Source: an uncultured Ruminococcus sp. (GTDB lineage: Bacteria > Bacillota > Clostridia > Oscillospirales > Acutalibacteraceae). From it: 64,000 nt of DNA. Location: contig CACYPV010000004.1 in the NCBI GenBank assembly GCA_902776375.1, positions 1 to 64,000 of the forward strand, written 5' to 3'. Below are positions 7,962 to 17,900 of this stretch, in pieces (positions within the stretch are counted from its first letter, which is position 1; each line of letters starts with the position of its first letter). The notes under the pieces are model-generated. The model ran no database searches. It saw only the letters and a list, made by a program, of their open reading frames with translations, and was not told the origin of the DNA. A program made the position numbers and the translations under genes.

Positions 7962-9200
7962 ATGGCAAAAAAGAAAAACGGCAACAACGAAGGCTCTATC
8001 CGTAAGCGCAAAAACGGACAGTGGGAGGGTCGCTATACCATTGGCTACGACTCCCGCGGCAAGCAAAAGCAGGTATCGGTGTACGGCAAGACGCGCGCTG
8101 AGGTTGCTAAGAAAATCAACGAGAAGGTTTCCGCAATCCAGAACGGCACCTACATTGTTCCGCGTGACATCACGCTGTCGGAATGGCTGAACATCTGGTT
8201 GACGAGCTACGCCTACATCAAGGTTCGTCCCAGCACCTATGCGAGCTATCAGGCGTATATCGACCGTCACGTTTCTCCTTTGATCGGCGGCTTGAAGCTG
8301 CAAAAGCTCACCACCAATCAGTTGCAGGTGTTTTTCAACGAAAAGCGCATGAATGGCAGGATTGACGGCAAGGGCGGTCTCAGCCCTAAAACCATCCGCA
8401 ACATGTACAATATGCTGCACGAAGCCCTGCAGCAGGCAGTGATCAACAAAATCCTGTCGATCAACGTTTCGGAAGGCGTGGTGTTACCCTCGAAGGAGGA
8501 AAAAGAAATTATCGTTTTCAAGCCCGATGAACAGCGCGCAATCATTGAAGCTGCACGAAAGGACAGGCTGGGATTTGCTATCGAGCTGGACTTCTTCACC
8601 GGACTGCGGTTAGGCGAGCTGTGTGCGCTCAAATGGAGCGATATCGACCTTACGGCGAAGGAATTTCGCGTCAGACGTACTTTGCAGCGTGTGCAGAAAA
8701 AAACGTCTGACATCAAAGCTAAGGGCAAAAGAACGCAAATCGTCGAGGGCGCACCCAAAACCAAGAAGGGTAACCGCGTGATTCCGCTCACTGACACGAT
8801 GCTGCAAAAGCTTCTTGTCCATAGGGCACGGCAGCTTTTTGAAAAGCGTCGTTTGGGGAAGGGCTACAGCGACAACGGCTACGTTTTTGCCAACGAGTTT
8901 GGCGGCGCGATCGAACCGAGCTATATGCGCGATGTGTATGACAGGATCCTCAAAAACGCAAACGCGCCGCATTACACCTTTCACACCATTCGTCATACTT
9001 TTGCAACGAGGGCGATCGAGAACGATATGCCCGTAAAGGTCGTCAGCGAGATTTTGGGACATTCGTCCGTTCAACTCACGATGGATCCTTTACTGTCATC
9101 CGTCGATTTCCGCGAAACGAAATGTTCTGGAGAAAATGGAGAATCTCTGATTATTGAAAATAATTTTACGCAGGAACAGCTGAGCGATTTCGCGATTTGA
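7962..9200 (+). CDS. Tyrosine recombinase, frameshifted before the catalytic tyrosine
   Basis: A phage/ICE-type integrase: an N-terminal AP2-like arm-binding region (GSIRKRKNGQWEGRYTIG), a SAM-like core-binding domain (about 65-170) and a catalytic domain with Arg in FFTGLRLGE, HTIRH and LGHSS. In the family the next element is a D-x-Y-x-H segment holding the nucleophilic Tyr. Here the frame reads MDPLLSS and runs on to a foreign tail ending at 9200. One base further on, from 9088, the +1 frame reads LYCH and then a family-like helix ending in EKMENL and a stop at 9148-9150. An extra base near 9087 therefore explains the loss of the Tyr. The 412-aa product is probably inactive, unless this is a sequencing error. 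Confidence 0.85.
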   Translation: MAKKKNGNNEGSIRKRKNGQWEGRYTIGYDSRGKQKQVSVYGKTRAEVAKKINEKVSAIQNGTYIVPRDITLSEWLNIWLTSYAYIKVRPSTYASYQAYIDRHVSPLIGGLKLQKLTTNQLQVFFNEKRMNGRIDGKGGLSPKTIRNMYNMLHEALQQAVINKILSINVSEGVVLPSKEEKEIIVFKPDEQRAIIEAARKDRLGFAIELDFFTGLRLGELCALKWSDIDLTAKEFRVRRTLQRVQKKTSDIKAKGKRTQIVEGAPKTKKGNRVIPLTDTMLQKLLVHRARQLFEKRRLGKGYSDNGYVFANEFGGAIEPSYMRDVYDRILKNANAPHYTFHTIRHTFATRAIENDMPVKVVSEILGHSSVQLTMDPLLSSVDFRETKCSGENGESLIIENNFTQEQLSDFAI

Positions 9201-9227
9201 GGGTTTCAGGGATTCGCCCTGACGAGT

Positions 9228-9292
9228 GAATTTGTGCACACATGTAGTACACAAATTCTGTGCTCGCAACCCCCGCTTTCAGAGGGGGTAAT
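9228..9292. other. Inverted repeats upstream of the MobC-like gene (operator or oriT candidate)
   Basis: GAATTTGTGCAC and GTACACAAATTC form 12-bp arms with one mismatch (9228-9258). A second hairpin, ACCCCC...GGGGGT, follows at about 9269-9289. Adjacent inverted repeats directly ahead of a relaxosome-type gene fit a transfer origin or an autoregulatory operator. Confidence 0.4.
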
Positions 9293-9372
9293 CCAACAGC
9301 GAAAAAACGGGAGTTTTTGACTTCCGATAATAAAAACTGAAAATCCAAAAGGAAAGGATGTGAAAAAACAAA

Positions 9373-9852
9373 ATGTCAAAACTTAAAGACCACAATCCGA
9401 AAAATCCGAAAACAGAAAATTTACATATTCGTATCAGTCCCGAGGATAAAAAGATTTTGGTGGAATACGCCGATCTGGAAGGAATCACACTTTCGCGGTT
9501 TATTATGAATCTGGTGAGAAGAAAAAGAATCATCGTTTGCAAAGATCACCGTGTTTGGAGCAGCATACTGTTTGACATCTACAGACGGGTTCAGAACACA
9601 ACTGAGCTTGCAAAGAAAAACAAAAACGTAACGCCAGAGCAAATCTCGGAACTGACCGACACAATGAAACGGTTAGAAAAAGAGGTTGTCCGATATGTGA
9701 ATTACATCAGACAACCTGATAAGAAAACTCCTGACTATGGAAAATATCTCAAATCACTCCGCGAGATACAAGAATCTCTGAATGAGCTAAATAAGCACCT
9801 GGACAAACGCGAACAGAGGCTTCGACAAATAGAACTTCACACTAAGGGCTGA
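9373..9852 (+). CDS. MobC-like relaxosome accessory protein (ribbon-helix-helix)
   Basis: 159 aa, preceded by GAAAGGATG. Residues about 18-52 fit a ribbon-helix-helix DNA-binding fold: LHIRISPEDKKILVEYA followed by GITLSRFIMNLVRRK. The remainder is a long, charged coiled coil. MobC and related proteins bind oriT and help the relaxase nick DNA. No relaxase is seen in the window, so it could lie to the left or be supplied by another element. The inverted repeats just upstream may be its binding sites. Confidence 0.65.
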   Translation: MSKLKDHNPKNPKTENLHIRISPEDKKILVEYADLEGITLSRFIMNLVRRKRIIVCKDHRVWSSILFDIYRRVQNTTELAKKNKNVTPEQISELTDTMKRLEKEVVRYVNYIRQPDKKTPDYGKYLKSLREIQESLNELNKHLDKREQRLRQIELHTKG

Positions 9853-9965
9853 GCGCTTGCCTTCTTGAACTGTTGACTTCTTGAATTCCAACAGAGAAAG
9901 AAAAGATATGATGAACTATACAACCTCGTAAAATTGAAAACAACTAACTTCACATAAATTTACCG

Positions 9966-9990
9966 AATAAGGGTACAGTAAGGGTATATG
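9966..9990 (+). repeat. Direct repeat TAAGGGTA near the element end
   Basis: TAAGGGTA occurs twice, 11 bp apart, about 80 bp inside the tRNA-derived junction. Short direct repeats at this position may be arm-type integrase sites or excisionase sites. The rest of 9853-10030 shows no gene. Confidence 0.3.
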
Positions 9991-10033
9991 AAAAGAGTAT
10001 AATTGTCAAAACTTACTCAACAACGCAAAAAAG

Positions 10034-10062
10034 ACCGCCATAAACGCAATGTTTATGGCGGT
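10034..10062 (-). terminator. Terminator of the tRNA-derived transcript
   Basis: On the minus strand a perfect 12-bp stem, ACCGCCATAAAC/GTTTATGGCGGT, encloses a 5-nt loop and is followed by CTTTTTT. It lies directly after the CCA end of the tRNA remnant. Confidence 0.8.
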
Positions 10063-10067
10063 TAACT

Positions 10068-10124
<57 letters not shown>

Positions 10125-10127
10125 TTC

Positions 10128-10156
10128 ATTATATCATTTTCGGGCGGTATTGTCAA
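10128..10156 (-). promoter_or_regulatory. Consensus sigma-A promoter of the truncated tRNA
   Basis: Minus-strand TTGACA (10156-10151), 17 bp, TATAAT (10133-10128). Both boxes are perfect. The predicted start falls at about 10121, right at the first tRNA-like bases, so the missing 5' part of the tRNA would lie exactly at the fusion. Confidence 0.8.
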
Positions 10157-10362
10157 GCGATATTTCGAACTTTGCCCATTCTGCCCAAATTGGCGCTGAA
10201 AATAGCGGATTATTTATGCGCGGCGACGTTGCATTTTTGCGGAATTTCCTTTTATTTGCCCAAAAATGTTCTTTTTCGGATGAAAAAATCTTCAAAACAT
10301 CTTTTCATTTTGGCGCTTTAATGTTACAATAAAAAATAAGATTCCCGAAAGAAGGGATAAAT

Positions 10363-12198
10363 ATGAAAACAATAAAGGGCAAGGCGTGGATGTTTGCCAT
10401 CGCCCTGGCGCTGGTGGCGGTGTTTGGCTGGGTACTGTGGCAGAATATCAGGATAACCTCGCACATCGACGCGAACGAGAAACTCAACGTTATGATCGAT
10501 GGAGTGTACTCTATCGACGGCGGTGAGTGGAAGCCCATAGACAACGAAAAGCCTATAGAGGAGCATTTTCACAAGGCTGTGTTCAAGGGCAAGTTCAGTG
10601 AAGAACTCGGTTTGTACAGCTCTATGGAGATCGTTTGCAAAAACGTATGGTACACTATCAAGGACGCGGACGGGAATTATATCGACGGATACCGGCACGA
10701 GCCCGGGGACGAGTATGATTACGGGGATATAGAATACATCGGGGATAAGCTGACAGACACCCCGGGATACACTATTTACAATACCAGCCTTGAGTATGAT
10801 GACAGGTATAAAGACACCGGAGAAAAAATCCTTGAAGTGGAGTTTCCTTACGAATTTAAAACCGAGAGCTTTTCCGACTGCTTTTATGTGGTGCTGAGCT
10901 ATTCGGACGGAATGTATCACAACTTTATCTTTGAGGCTTTACCGCCCATAATAATGTTTTTGATAGTGTGCTTCTTCGGCGTATTTTTCTTCCCGATAGC
11001 GAGCGGCATGCTGGGGCGGATAGATTTCAGGTATATCGCGTTCGGCGCGCTGTGCTTCTTCGCGGGCTTTTATATGGTCATGGGAAAGCTCAGCAACTAC
11101 ATCTACATGTGGATACCGGACCCGACTGTCTGCATGATGACCTATGTGCTGGCGTGCTACATGTTCTCGGTCTCGGTCATGCTTTATCTGAGGTCGCTTT
11201 TGCAGCTGAAGGCGACAAGGATAATCGCGTCCTCGGTCGCGACGGCGTTTTTTGTGCTGATGATCGTGAATATCGTTCTGCACATGACGAACACCGCCGA
11301 CTTGATGGCTACGGTGATATCCTTGTACATAGCCGGCGCGGTCAGCACCTTGATCATGACGATCCTGCTTTGCATCGAGATCAAGGGCAAAAGGAAGTTC
11401 GAGCTGGTCGACTACCTCGTTTCTTGGGTGCCGCTCGTGTTCTTTGTGTCCATTGACATTCTTGATATGTTTGTCGATCTGTACGGAAAGAACCACCTGC
11501 GCATCGGTCTTGCGATCACTATCGTTTATCAGCTGGTGCGCTTCGGCATGGATTTCCGCAGGCAGTACAAGGAGGCTATCCGGTATCAGCAGGTGCAAAA
11601 GGAATTGTACGAGGCGAAGGTAAGCGTGATGGTCAGCCAGATACGGCCGCACTTCATGTACAACGCGCTGAGCTCTATCGCGATTCTCTGCAAGCTGAAT
11701 CCCGACACCGCGTACACCGCTACGGTCACCTTCTCGGACTATCTGCGCGGCAACATGGATTCGCTGAAGCAGACCACGCCGGTGCCGTTCACCAAGGAGC
11801 TTGAGCACCTGAAAAAGTATTTATATATAGAAAAGCTGCGCTTTGACGACCAGCTCAACATCGAGTACGACATACAGGCGACAGATTTTGAGATACCGCT
11901 GCTATCCGTTCAGCCGCTTGCAGAAAACGCTGTAAAGCACGGCGTCGGTATGAAGGAGGACGGCGGCACGGTGAAGATATCCTCGCGCGAGACAGAGAAC
12001 GCTTTTGAGGTGATAGTCGAGGACGACGGCGTGGGCTTTGACGTAAACGAAAAGAAGGACGACGGAAGGTCGCATGTCGGCATGGAAAACACCAAAAAGC
12101 GGCTTAAAGACATGTGCGGCGGCGAGGTGATAATCACGAGCGAGGTCGGCGTGGGAACGACGGCGAGGATCGTGATTCCGAAGAAGGAAAGTGATTAG
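10363..12198 (+). CDS. LytS/YesM-type membrane sensor histidine kinase
   Basis: 611 aa with GAAGGG before its ATG. There is an N-terminal membrane helix, an extracytoplasmic domain of about 165 residues, then a run of about seven hydrophobic segments (about 195-395) of 7TMR type, and a cytoplasmic kinase. The phospho-acceptor is His430 in QIRPHFMYNAL (His_kinase family), with an N-box PLAENAVKHG and G-boxes DDGVGF and GMENTKKRL. It should phosphorylate the response regulator encoded after a 265-bp gap that holds a dispersed repeat. The stimulus is unknown; the downstream amino-acid symporter hints at a nutrient. Confidence 0.85.
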   Translation: MKTIKGKAWMFAIALALVAVFGWVLWQNIRITSHIDANEKLNVMIDGVYSIDGGEWKPIDNEKPIEEHFHKAVFKGKFSEELGLYSSMEIVCKNVWYTIKDADGNYIDGYRHEPGDEYDYGDIEYIGDKLTDTPGYTIYNTSLEYDDRYKDTGEKILEVEFPYEFKTESFSDCFYVVLSYSDGMYHNFIFEALPPIIMFLIVCFFGVFFFPIASGMLGRIDFRYIAFGALCFFAGFYMVMGKLSNYIYMWIPDPTVCMMTYVLACYMFSVSVMLYLRSLLQLKATRIIASSVATAFFVLMIVNIVLHMTNTADLMATVISLYIAGAVSTLIMTILLCIEIKGKRKFELVDYLVSWVPLVFFVSIDILDMFVDLYGKNHLRIGLAITIVYQLVRFGMDFRRQYKEAIRYQQVQKELYEAKVSVMVSQIRPHFMYNALSSIAILCKLNPDTAYTATVTFSDYLRGNMDSLKQTTPVPFTKELEHLKKYLYIEKLRFDDQLNIEYDIQATDFEIPLLSVQPLAENAVKHGVGMKEDGGTVKISSRETENAFEVIVEDDGVGFDVNEKKDDGRSHVGMENTKKRLKDMCGGEVIITSEVGVGTTARIVIPKKESD

Positions 12199-12220
12199 CA
12201 GTCAGTGATTTTGGAGGAAG

Positions 12221-12358
12221 ATGCTGCGCGTTGCCGCGGGGGCCCGTAGCCGGGCGGCAACCCTTTTGTCGCTTGCGCGACATTTCCCCTTGAAAGGGGA
12301 ATCACCTTCGACTATTCGCTGCGCGAATTTTTGCTTCGCAAAACCGCTCAGGATGACA
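12221..12358 (+). repeat. Dispersed palindromic repeat element, copy 1
   Basis: It shares with copies near 22.5 and 36.5 kb a head module (GGGGGCCCGTAGCCGGGCGG then CCCTTTTGTCGC), an internal TTCCCCTTGAAAGGGGAA palindrome, CCTTCGACTA, an imperfect palindrome around a CGCTGCGCG core, and a CGCTCAGGATGACA tail. It is noncoding, fills the gap between the sensor kinase and the response regulator, and is flanked by 7-bp repeats. Confidence 0.75.
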
Positions 12359-12413
12359 TGCTATGAAAACCGTAATTAATATGCTGCAAATCGGAGCGAA
12401 GCGACCCTTCACT

Positions 12414-12441
12414 GTTAATTGTTAATTGTTGATTGTTAATT
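12414..12441 (+). repeat. Heptamer tandem repeat (GTTAATT x4)
   Basis: Four consecutive 7-bp units, GTTAATT, GTTAATT, GTTGATT, GTTAATT, lie just ahead of the response regulator gene. A related short array, AGTGATT-AGCAGTC-AGTGATT, at 12190-12210 overlaps the stop codon of the kinase gene. Confidence 0.75.
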
Positions 12442-12463
12442 TGAAAGACCCGGAGGTTTTATT

Positions 12464-13252
12464 ATGAGGATGTTATGCGTTGACGATGAGCCTTTGATGC
12501 TGAAAATGCTTGAAATGGCGATAAAGGAGGCTAAGCCCGACGCGGATATCACGGCGCACAAAAAGCAGGCAGACCTGCTTGAGGACGCGCGTAAGAACGG
12601 CTGCGACATCGCCTTTTTGGATATCCACATGCGCGGGATGAACGGCGTTGAGCTCGCCAAGGAGCTGAAGGCGGTCAACCCGAAGATGAACATTATTTTC
12701 GTCACGGGCTTTTCGGAGTACGCGGGCGAGGCCATGAAAATGCACGCGAGCGGCTACATCATGAAGCCGGTCACTAAGGAGAAGATTGAGCAGGAGCTTG
12801 CGGACCTGCGCTTCCCGATAGTGCCGAAAAGCAACGCTTTGCTGCGCGTGCAGTGCTTCGGAAACTTTGACGTATTTTTGCCGAGCGGCGAGCACCTGCG
12901 CTTTGAGCGCAGCCGTTCAAAGGAGATATTCGCGTATTTGGTGCACCGTCAGGGCAGCTCGTGCAGCACGAGAGAGATAGCGGCGGCGCTGTTTGAGGAC
13001 GAGCCCTACGATAAAAAGCAGCAAAACTATGTGCAGCAGCTCATCCATTCGATGATAAAGAGCCTTAAGGCGGCGGGGGTCGAGGAGGCTGTCGTGCGCA
13101 GCTACAACGCTTTGGCGGTCAACACCGCCGTGCTCGACTGCGACTACTACCGCTTTAAAGAGCTTGACGCGGGCGCGGTGAACGCCTACCAGAACGAATA
13201 CATGAGCCAGTACTACTGGGCTGATTTTCTGTATGATGAGGATTTTTATTGA
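12464..13252 (+). CDS. Response regulator with a SARP/OmpR-like winged-helix output
   Basis: 262 aa with CCCGGAGG before its ATG. Residues 1-120 form a receiver domain with acidic DDE near 6-8, the phospho-acceptor Asp53 in FLDIHM, Thr in FVTG and Lys in MKPVT. Residues about 128-225 resemble the DNA-binding winged helix of SARP-like regulators (VQCFGNFDVFL..., then RSKEIFAYLV and STREIAAALF). It is the likely partner of the histidine kinase upstream. The gene 30 bp downstream encodes an alanine/sodium symporter and may be its target or operon partner. Confidence 0.85.
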   Translation: MRMLCVDDEPLMLKMLEMAIKEAKPDADITAHKKQADLLEDARKNGCDIAFLDIHMRGMNGVELAKELKAVNPKMNIIFVTGFSEYAGEAMKMHASGYIMKPVTKEKIEQELADLRFPIVPKSNALLRVQCFGNFDVFLPSGEHLRFERSRSKEIFAYLVHRQGSSCSTREIAAALFEDEPYDKKQQNYVQQLIHSMIKSLKAAGVEEAVVRSYNALAVNTAVLDCDYYRFKELDAGAVNAYQNEYMSQYYWADFLYDEDFY

Positions 13253-13282
13253 TTGCATTGTAATGCATGAAAGGGGATAGCG

Positions 13283-14800
13283 GTGGAAGATTTTTTAAAA
13301 GCGGTTGAAGATGTAAACGATTATTTAAACAGTATAGTGTGGGGCTTGCCGGTCATAATACTGATACTGGGCACTGGCTTGCTGCTGACTATACGCACGC
13401 GGTTTTTGCAGGTGCGCAAGTTCGGCGACTCGCTCAATTCAACTATCGTGCCGGCTGTAAAAAGCATAGGCAAAAAGAGGCAGAAGGACGAAAGAGTAAA
13501 ATCGGTGTCGCAGTTCGAGGCGTTTTCGACGGCTATCTCGGGCACGGTCGGCACGGGAAATATCATCGGCGTCGTGTCGGCTATCCTTACGGGCGGCCCC
13601 GGCGCCGTGTTCTGGATGTGGATATCGGCGTTCTTCGGCATGGTGACAAATTACTCCGAGAATGTGCTGGGTCTTTACTTCCGCAAGAAGGACAAGAATG
13701 GCAACATCTCGGGCGGTTCGTTCTATTATATCGCTTACGGCTTAAAGTGGAAGTGGCTGGCGTATCTGGCGGCGATCTTCTGCCTGTTCGCTGCGATAGG
13801 AATGAGCGGCGTGCAGTCAAATAAAATTTCCGTTACTATCAACGAGGCGCTCGCCCGCACGGGGCTCACCGACGGCGACGGAGGCATAAGGCTTGTCATC
13901 GGTATCGTCGTGGCGATGGTCACGGCGGTGGTCATTATCGGCGGCATCCAGCGTATCGGCAAGGTCGCTTCGATGCTGGTGCCGTTCATGTCGCTGATTT
14001 TCATAGCGCTGTCTGTAACGGCTATCTGCGTGAACATCACGAACGTTCCCTCCACCTTCGCGCTGATATTTGAAAAGGCGTTCAACTTTAAGGCGGCGGG
14101 CGGCGGCATACTCGGCTTCACCTTTGCCGAGGTCATCAAGGTCGGCATGGCGCGCGGCGTTTTCTCAAACGAGGCGGGACTCGGCTCCTCGGTCATCGCT
14201 CACTCCGCTTCCGAAACGCGCGAGCCTGTAAAGCAGGGTCTTTGGGGCGTATTCGAGGTGTTCTTCGACACCTTTGTGATCTGCACGCTGACCGCGCTTA
14301 TGTTCCTCACATCCTTTGATCCCACGAAGCTCAACAGCGGAATGGACGACAGCATTATGTCGATGAGCATGTTTTCCGACAACTTCGGCGGCTTCGGCAC
14401 GGCGGTGTTCGCGTTGATATTGCCGCTGTTTGCGTTCACGACCGTTATAGCGTGGTCTTACTACGGCGAAAAGGCGGCGGAGTTCTGCTTTGGCTGGATG
14501 AAGGAAGAAAGGCGCAAGTATGTAGTGTTGGGCTTTAAGGTACTGTACATACTTCTTATCGCGGTCTCTACGCTTATCCACAGCAAGCTGATCTGGGAGA
14601 TCGACGACACCTTCAACGGACTTATGGCGATACCTAACCTGATATGCGTGGTCGCCCTGAGCGGTCTGGTGGCTAAGATAACCAAGAATTACTACGACAG
14701 GAAAAAGGGCAAAAAGGTAGAGCCGATGCTCTCGGCGTACCCCGACCTGAACGAGGAGTTCAAGCAGGATATCATGAGCGGCGACGCTGAGATGCGCTGA
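13283..14800 (+). CDS. Alanine/glycine:cation symporter (AGCS family)
   Basis: 505 aa starting at GTG 13283, with GAAAGGGG at good spacing. About ten membrane segments are visible. Family signatures include QFEAFSTAISGTVGTGNIIGV, GGPGAVFWMWISAFFGM, GGSFYYIAYG and a conserved ARGVFSNEAGLGSS loop. These proteins import alanine or glycine with sodium. The gene follows the response regulator by 30 bp and probably shares its transcript, so the two-component system may respond to amino-acid supply. The substrate cannot be fixed from sequence alone. Confidence 0.9.
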   Translation: MEDFLKAVEDVNDYLNSIVWGLPVIILILGTGLLLTIRTRFLQVRKFGDSLNSTIVPAVKSIGKKRQKDERVKSVSQFEAFSTAISGTVGTGNIIGVVSAILTGGPGAVFWMWISAFFGMVTNYSENVLGLYFRKKDKNGNISGGSFYYIAYGLKWKWLAYLAAIFCLFAAIGMSGVQSNKISVTINEALARTGLTDGDGGIRLVIGIVVAMVTAVVIIGGIQRIGKVASMLVPFMSLIFIALSVTAICVNITNVPSTFALIFEKAFNFKAAGGGILGFTFAEVIKVGMARGVFSNEAGLGSSVIAHSASETREPVKQGLWGVFEVFFDTFVICTLTALMFLTSFDPTKLNSGMDDSIMSMSMFSDNFGGFGTAVFALILPLFAFTTVIAWSYYGEKAAEFCFGWMKEERRKYVVLGFKVLYILLIAVSTLIHSKLIWEIDDTFNGLMAIPNLICVVALSGLVAKITKNYYDRKKGKKVEPMLSAYPDLNEEFKQDIMSGDAEMR

Positions 14801-14857
14801 GTTTGGCGTTATATCCGGCGTTCCGGTAACAAAATATAATACGATCATACCGAAAAA

Positions 14858-14883
14858 ATCCCCGCTGCGTTTGCAGCGGGGAT
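14858..14883. terminator. Bidirectional terminator between the symporter and nifJ
   Basis: ATCCCCGCTGC pairs perfectly with GCAGCGGGGAT around GTTT. T-rich tracts follow on both strands (TTTTTT on the minus strand), so it serves both converging genes. Confidence 0.9.
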
Positions 14884-14902
14884 AATTGTTTTTGGAGATC
14901 GC

Positions 14903-17900
14903 TTATTCAGCGGGTTCGAGCTCGGAGAGCTGCTTGAGGTGAGCGTACTTCTGCTCGGCGTTCTTTTCTGCCTTTGTGAAGAGTTTTTCTGCTCTTTCGG
15001 GGAAGGAACGGGTAAGAGCGTTGTAGCGAACCTCGCCCATGATGAAGTCACGGTAGGAAGCAGTGGGAGCCTTGCTGTCGAGCTGGAAGGGATTCTTGCC
15101 CTCGTCAGCCAGACGGGGATCGTAACGGAAGAGGTTCCAGTAGCCTGCGTCAACAGCCTTCTTTTCCTCGAGCTGAGCGATGCCCATGCCGCCCTTGATA
15201 CCGTGGTTGATACAGGGAGCGTAGCAGATGATCAGCGAAGGACCGTTGTAGCTTTCAGCCTCTACCATAGCCTTGAGCACCTGGTTGTTGTCGGCGCCCA
15301 TAGCTACCTGTGCGGTGTAAACGTAGCCGTAGCTCATTGCGATAGCGGCAAGGTCTTTCTTCTTAACAGCCTTACCTGCGGCAGCGAACTGCGCAACAGC
15401 GCCGATAGGCGAAGCCTTGGAAGCCTGTCCGCCGGTGTTGGAGTAAACCTCGGTGTCGAATACGAGGATGTTTACGTTCTCGCCGGAAGCGATAACGTGG
15501 TCGAGACCGCCGAAGCCGATATCATAAGCCCAGCCGTCGCCGCCGAAGATCCACATGGACTTCTTAGCGAGCTCGTCCTTGTCGACGAGGGTCTTCTTGG
15601 CAAGCTCGCCGACCTTAGCGTCGTCCTGAACCTTCTCGAGCTCTGCGATAAGAGCGTCGGTGGCAGCGCGGGAAGCGGTGGAATCGGTGATGGTGTCAAG
15701 ATAGTTCTGGCATGCGGTCTTGAGAGTCTCGTCGTCGGTGGCAGCCGCGATATCGGTCACATAGCCTGCGAGTCTTGCGCGGATAGCGTTCTGACCCAGA
15801 GCCATGCCGAGACCGAACTCTGCGTTGTCCTCGAACAGTGAGTTCTGCCAAGCGGGACCGAAGCCCTTCTTGTTGGTGGTGTAAGGAGTGGCAGGTGCGG
15901 AAGCGCCCCAGATGGAGGAGCAGCCTGTAGCGTTGGCGATGAACATTCTGTCGCCGAAGAGCTGAGTAACGAGCTTAGCGTAAGGAGTCTCGCCGCAGCC
16001 TGCGCATGCGCCGGAGAATTCGAGCAGGGGCTGCTTGAACTGGCTGCCCTTGACGGTGGTGAACTTGAACTTGTCGGCAACCTCGGGCTTCTCGTCGATG
16101 GTAAGACCGTAATCGAACACAGCCTGAGTAGCTCTCTGAGAATCGATAGGCTTCATAACGAGAGCCTTCTCGCCCTTCTTGCCCGGGCATACCTGAGCGC
16201 AGGCGCCGCAGCCGGTGCAGTCGAGGGTGGAAACGGTCATTGCGAATTGAAGCTCCTTAAGACCGATCATCGGGATGGTCTTGGTGCCTTCGGGAGCCGC
16301 AGCGGCTTCGTCGGCGGTAAGAGCTACGGGACGGATAACAGCGTGCGGACATACGATCGCGCAGCGGTTACACTGGATGCAGTTCTCGGACTGCCATTCG
16401 GGAACGTCTACGGCGATGCCGCGCTTCTCAAATGCTGAGGAGCCGTTGGGGCAGGTGCCGTCGATGTGATCGGAGAATGCGGATACGGGAAGCTTGTTGC
16501 CCTTGTAAGCGTTGACGGGCTTGAGGATGCCGTTTACGTACTCAACCAGAGCGCCCTGACCCTCTGCCTTTTCGCCGAGGACCTCGTCCTGAGCGTTGAG
16601 CCACTCAGCGGGGATCTCAACCTTCTTAACGTCTTCCATACCGCGGTCGATAGCGGCATAGTTCATGTCAACGATAGCCTGTCCCTTCTTCATGTAGGAC
16701 TTCTTGGCTGCTTCCTTCATGTACTGCTTTGCTTCCTCAGCGGGAATGATGTCGGCGATCTTGAAGAACGCGGACTGCAGAACGGTGTTTACACGGCCGC
16801 CCAGACCGATCTCTTTACCGATCTTGATAGCGTCGATGGTGTAGAAGTTGATCTTTCTTTCGGCGAGGATCCTCTTCATCTGGCCGGGGAGACGCTTTGA
16901 AAGCTCGTCAACGTCCCAAGCGCAGTTGAGCAGGAAGGAAGCGCCCTCCTTGAGGTCCTCAACGATCTCGTACTTGTCAACGTATGAGGGGTTGTGGCAA
17001 GCCACGAAGTCAGCCTTGGAGATATAGTAGGTAGACTTGATGGGAGTTTTGCCGAAACGCAGGTGGGATACGGTAAGACCGCCGGACTTTTTGGAGTCGT
17101 AGGCGAAGTAGCCCTGCGCGTACATATCGGTGTGGTCGCCGATGATCTTGATGGAGTTCTTGTTGGCGCCGACGGTGCCGTCCGCTCCGAGACCCCAGAA
17201 CTTGCAGCTGTGGGTGCCGGCGGGTGTGGTGTCGGGATTCTCAACAACGGGGAGAGAAAGGTTGGTAACGTCGTCGACGATGCCGATGGTGAACTTTCTC
17301 TTGGGAGCGTCGCTCTGCGCGTTTCTGTAAACCGCGATAACGTCGCCGGGTGTGGTGTCCTTGGAGCCGAGGCCGTATCTGCCGGCGTAAACCTTAACGC
17401 CCGCAAACTTGGAATCGTTGATGGCAGCCAGAACATCCAGATAGAGGGGCTCGCCGATGGAGCCGGGCTCTTTGGTTCTGTCAAGAACAGAAAGGCTCTT
17501 GACGGTGTCGGGAAGCTCGTTTACGAGGTATTCACCGACGAAGGGACGGTAAAGTCTTACCTTGAGCAGACCGACCTTTTCGCCTGCGGCGTTGAGGTAG
17601 TCGACAACTTCCTCTGCGCAGTCGCATACGGAACCCATAGCTACGATAACGTGCTCTGCGTCGGCAGCGCCGTAGTAGTTGAAGGGCTTGTAGTTTGTGC
17701 CGATCTTCTCGTTCACTTTGTTCATGTATTCCACTACAACAGCGGGAACTGCGTCATAGTAGGGGTTGCAGGCTTCTCTTGCCTGGAAGAAGATATCGTC
17801 GTTCTGAGCGGTACCGCGGGTAACGGGGTGCTCGGGGTTGAGCGAACGGCGACGGAACTCTTCAACAGCGTCCCAGTCGAGCATGTCGGCGAGGTCAGCG

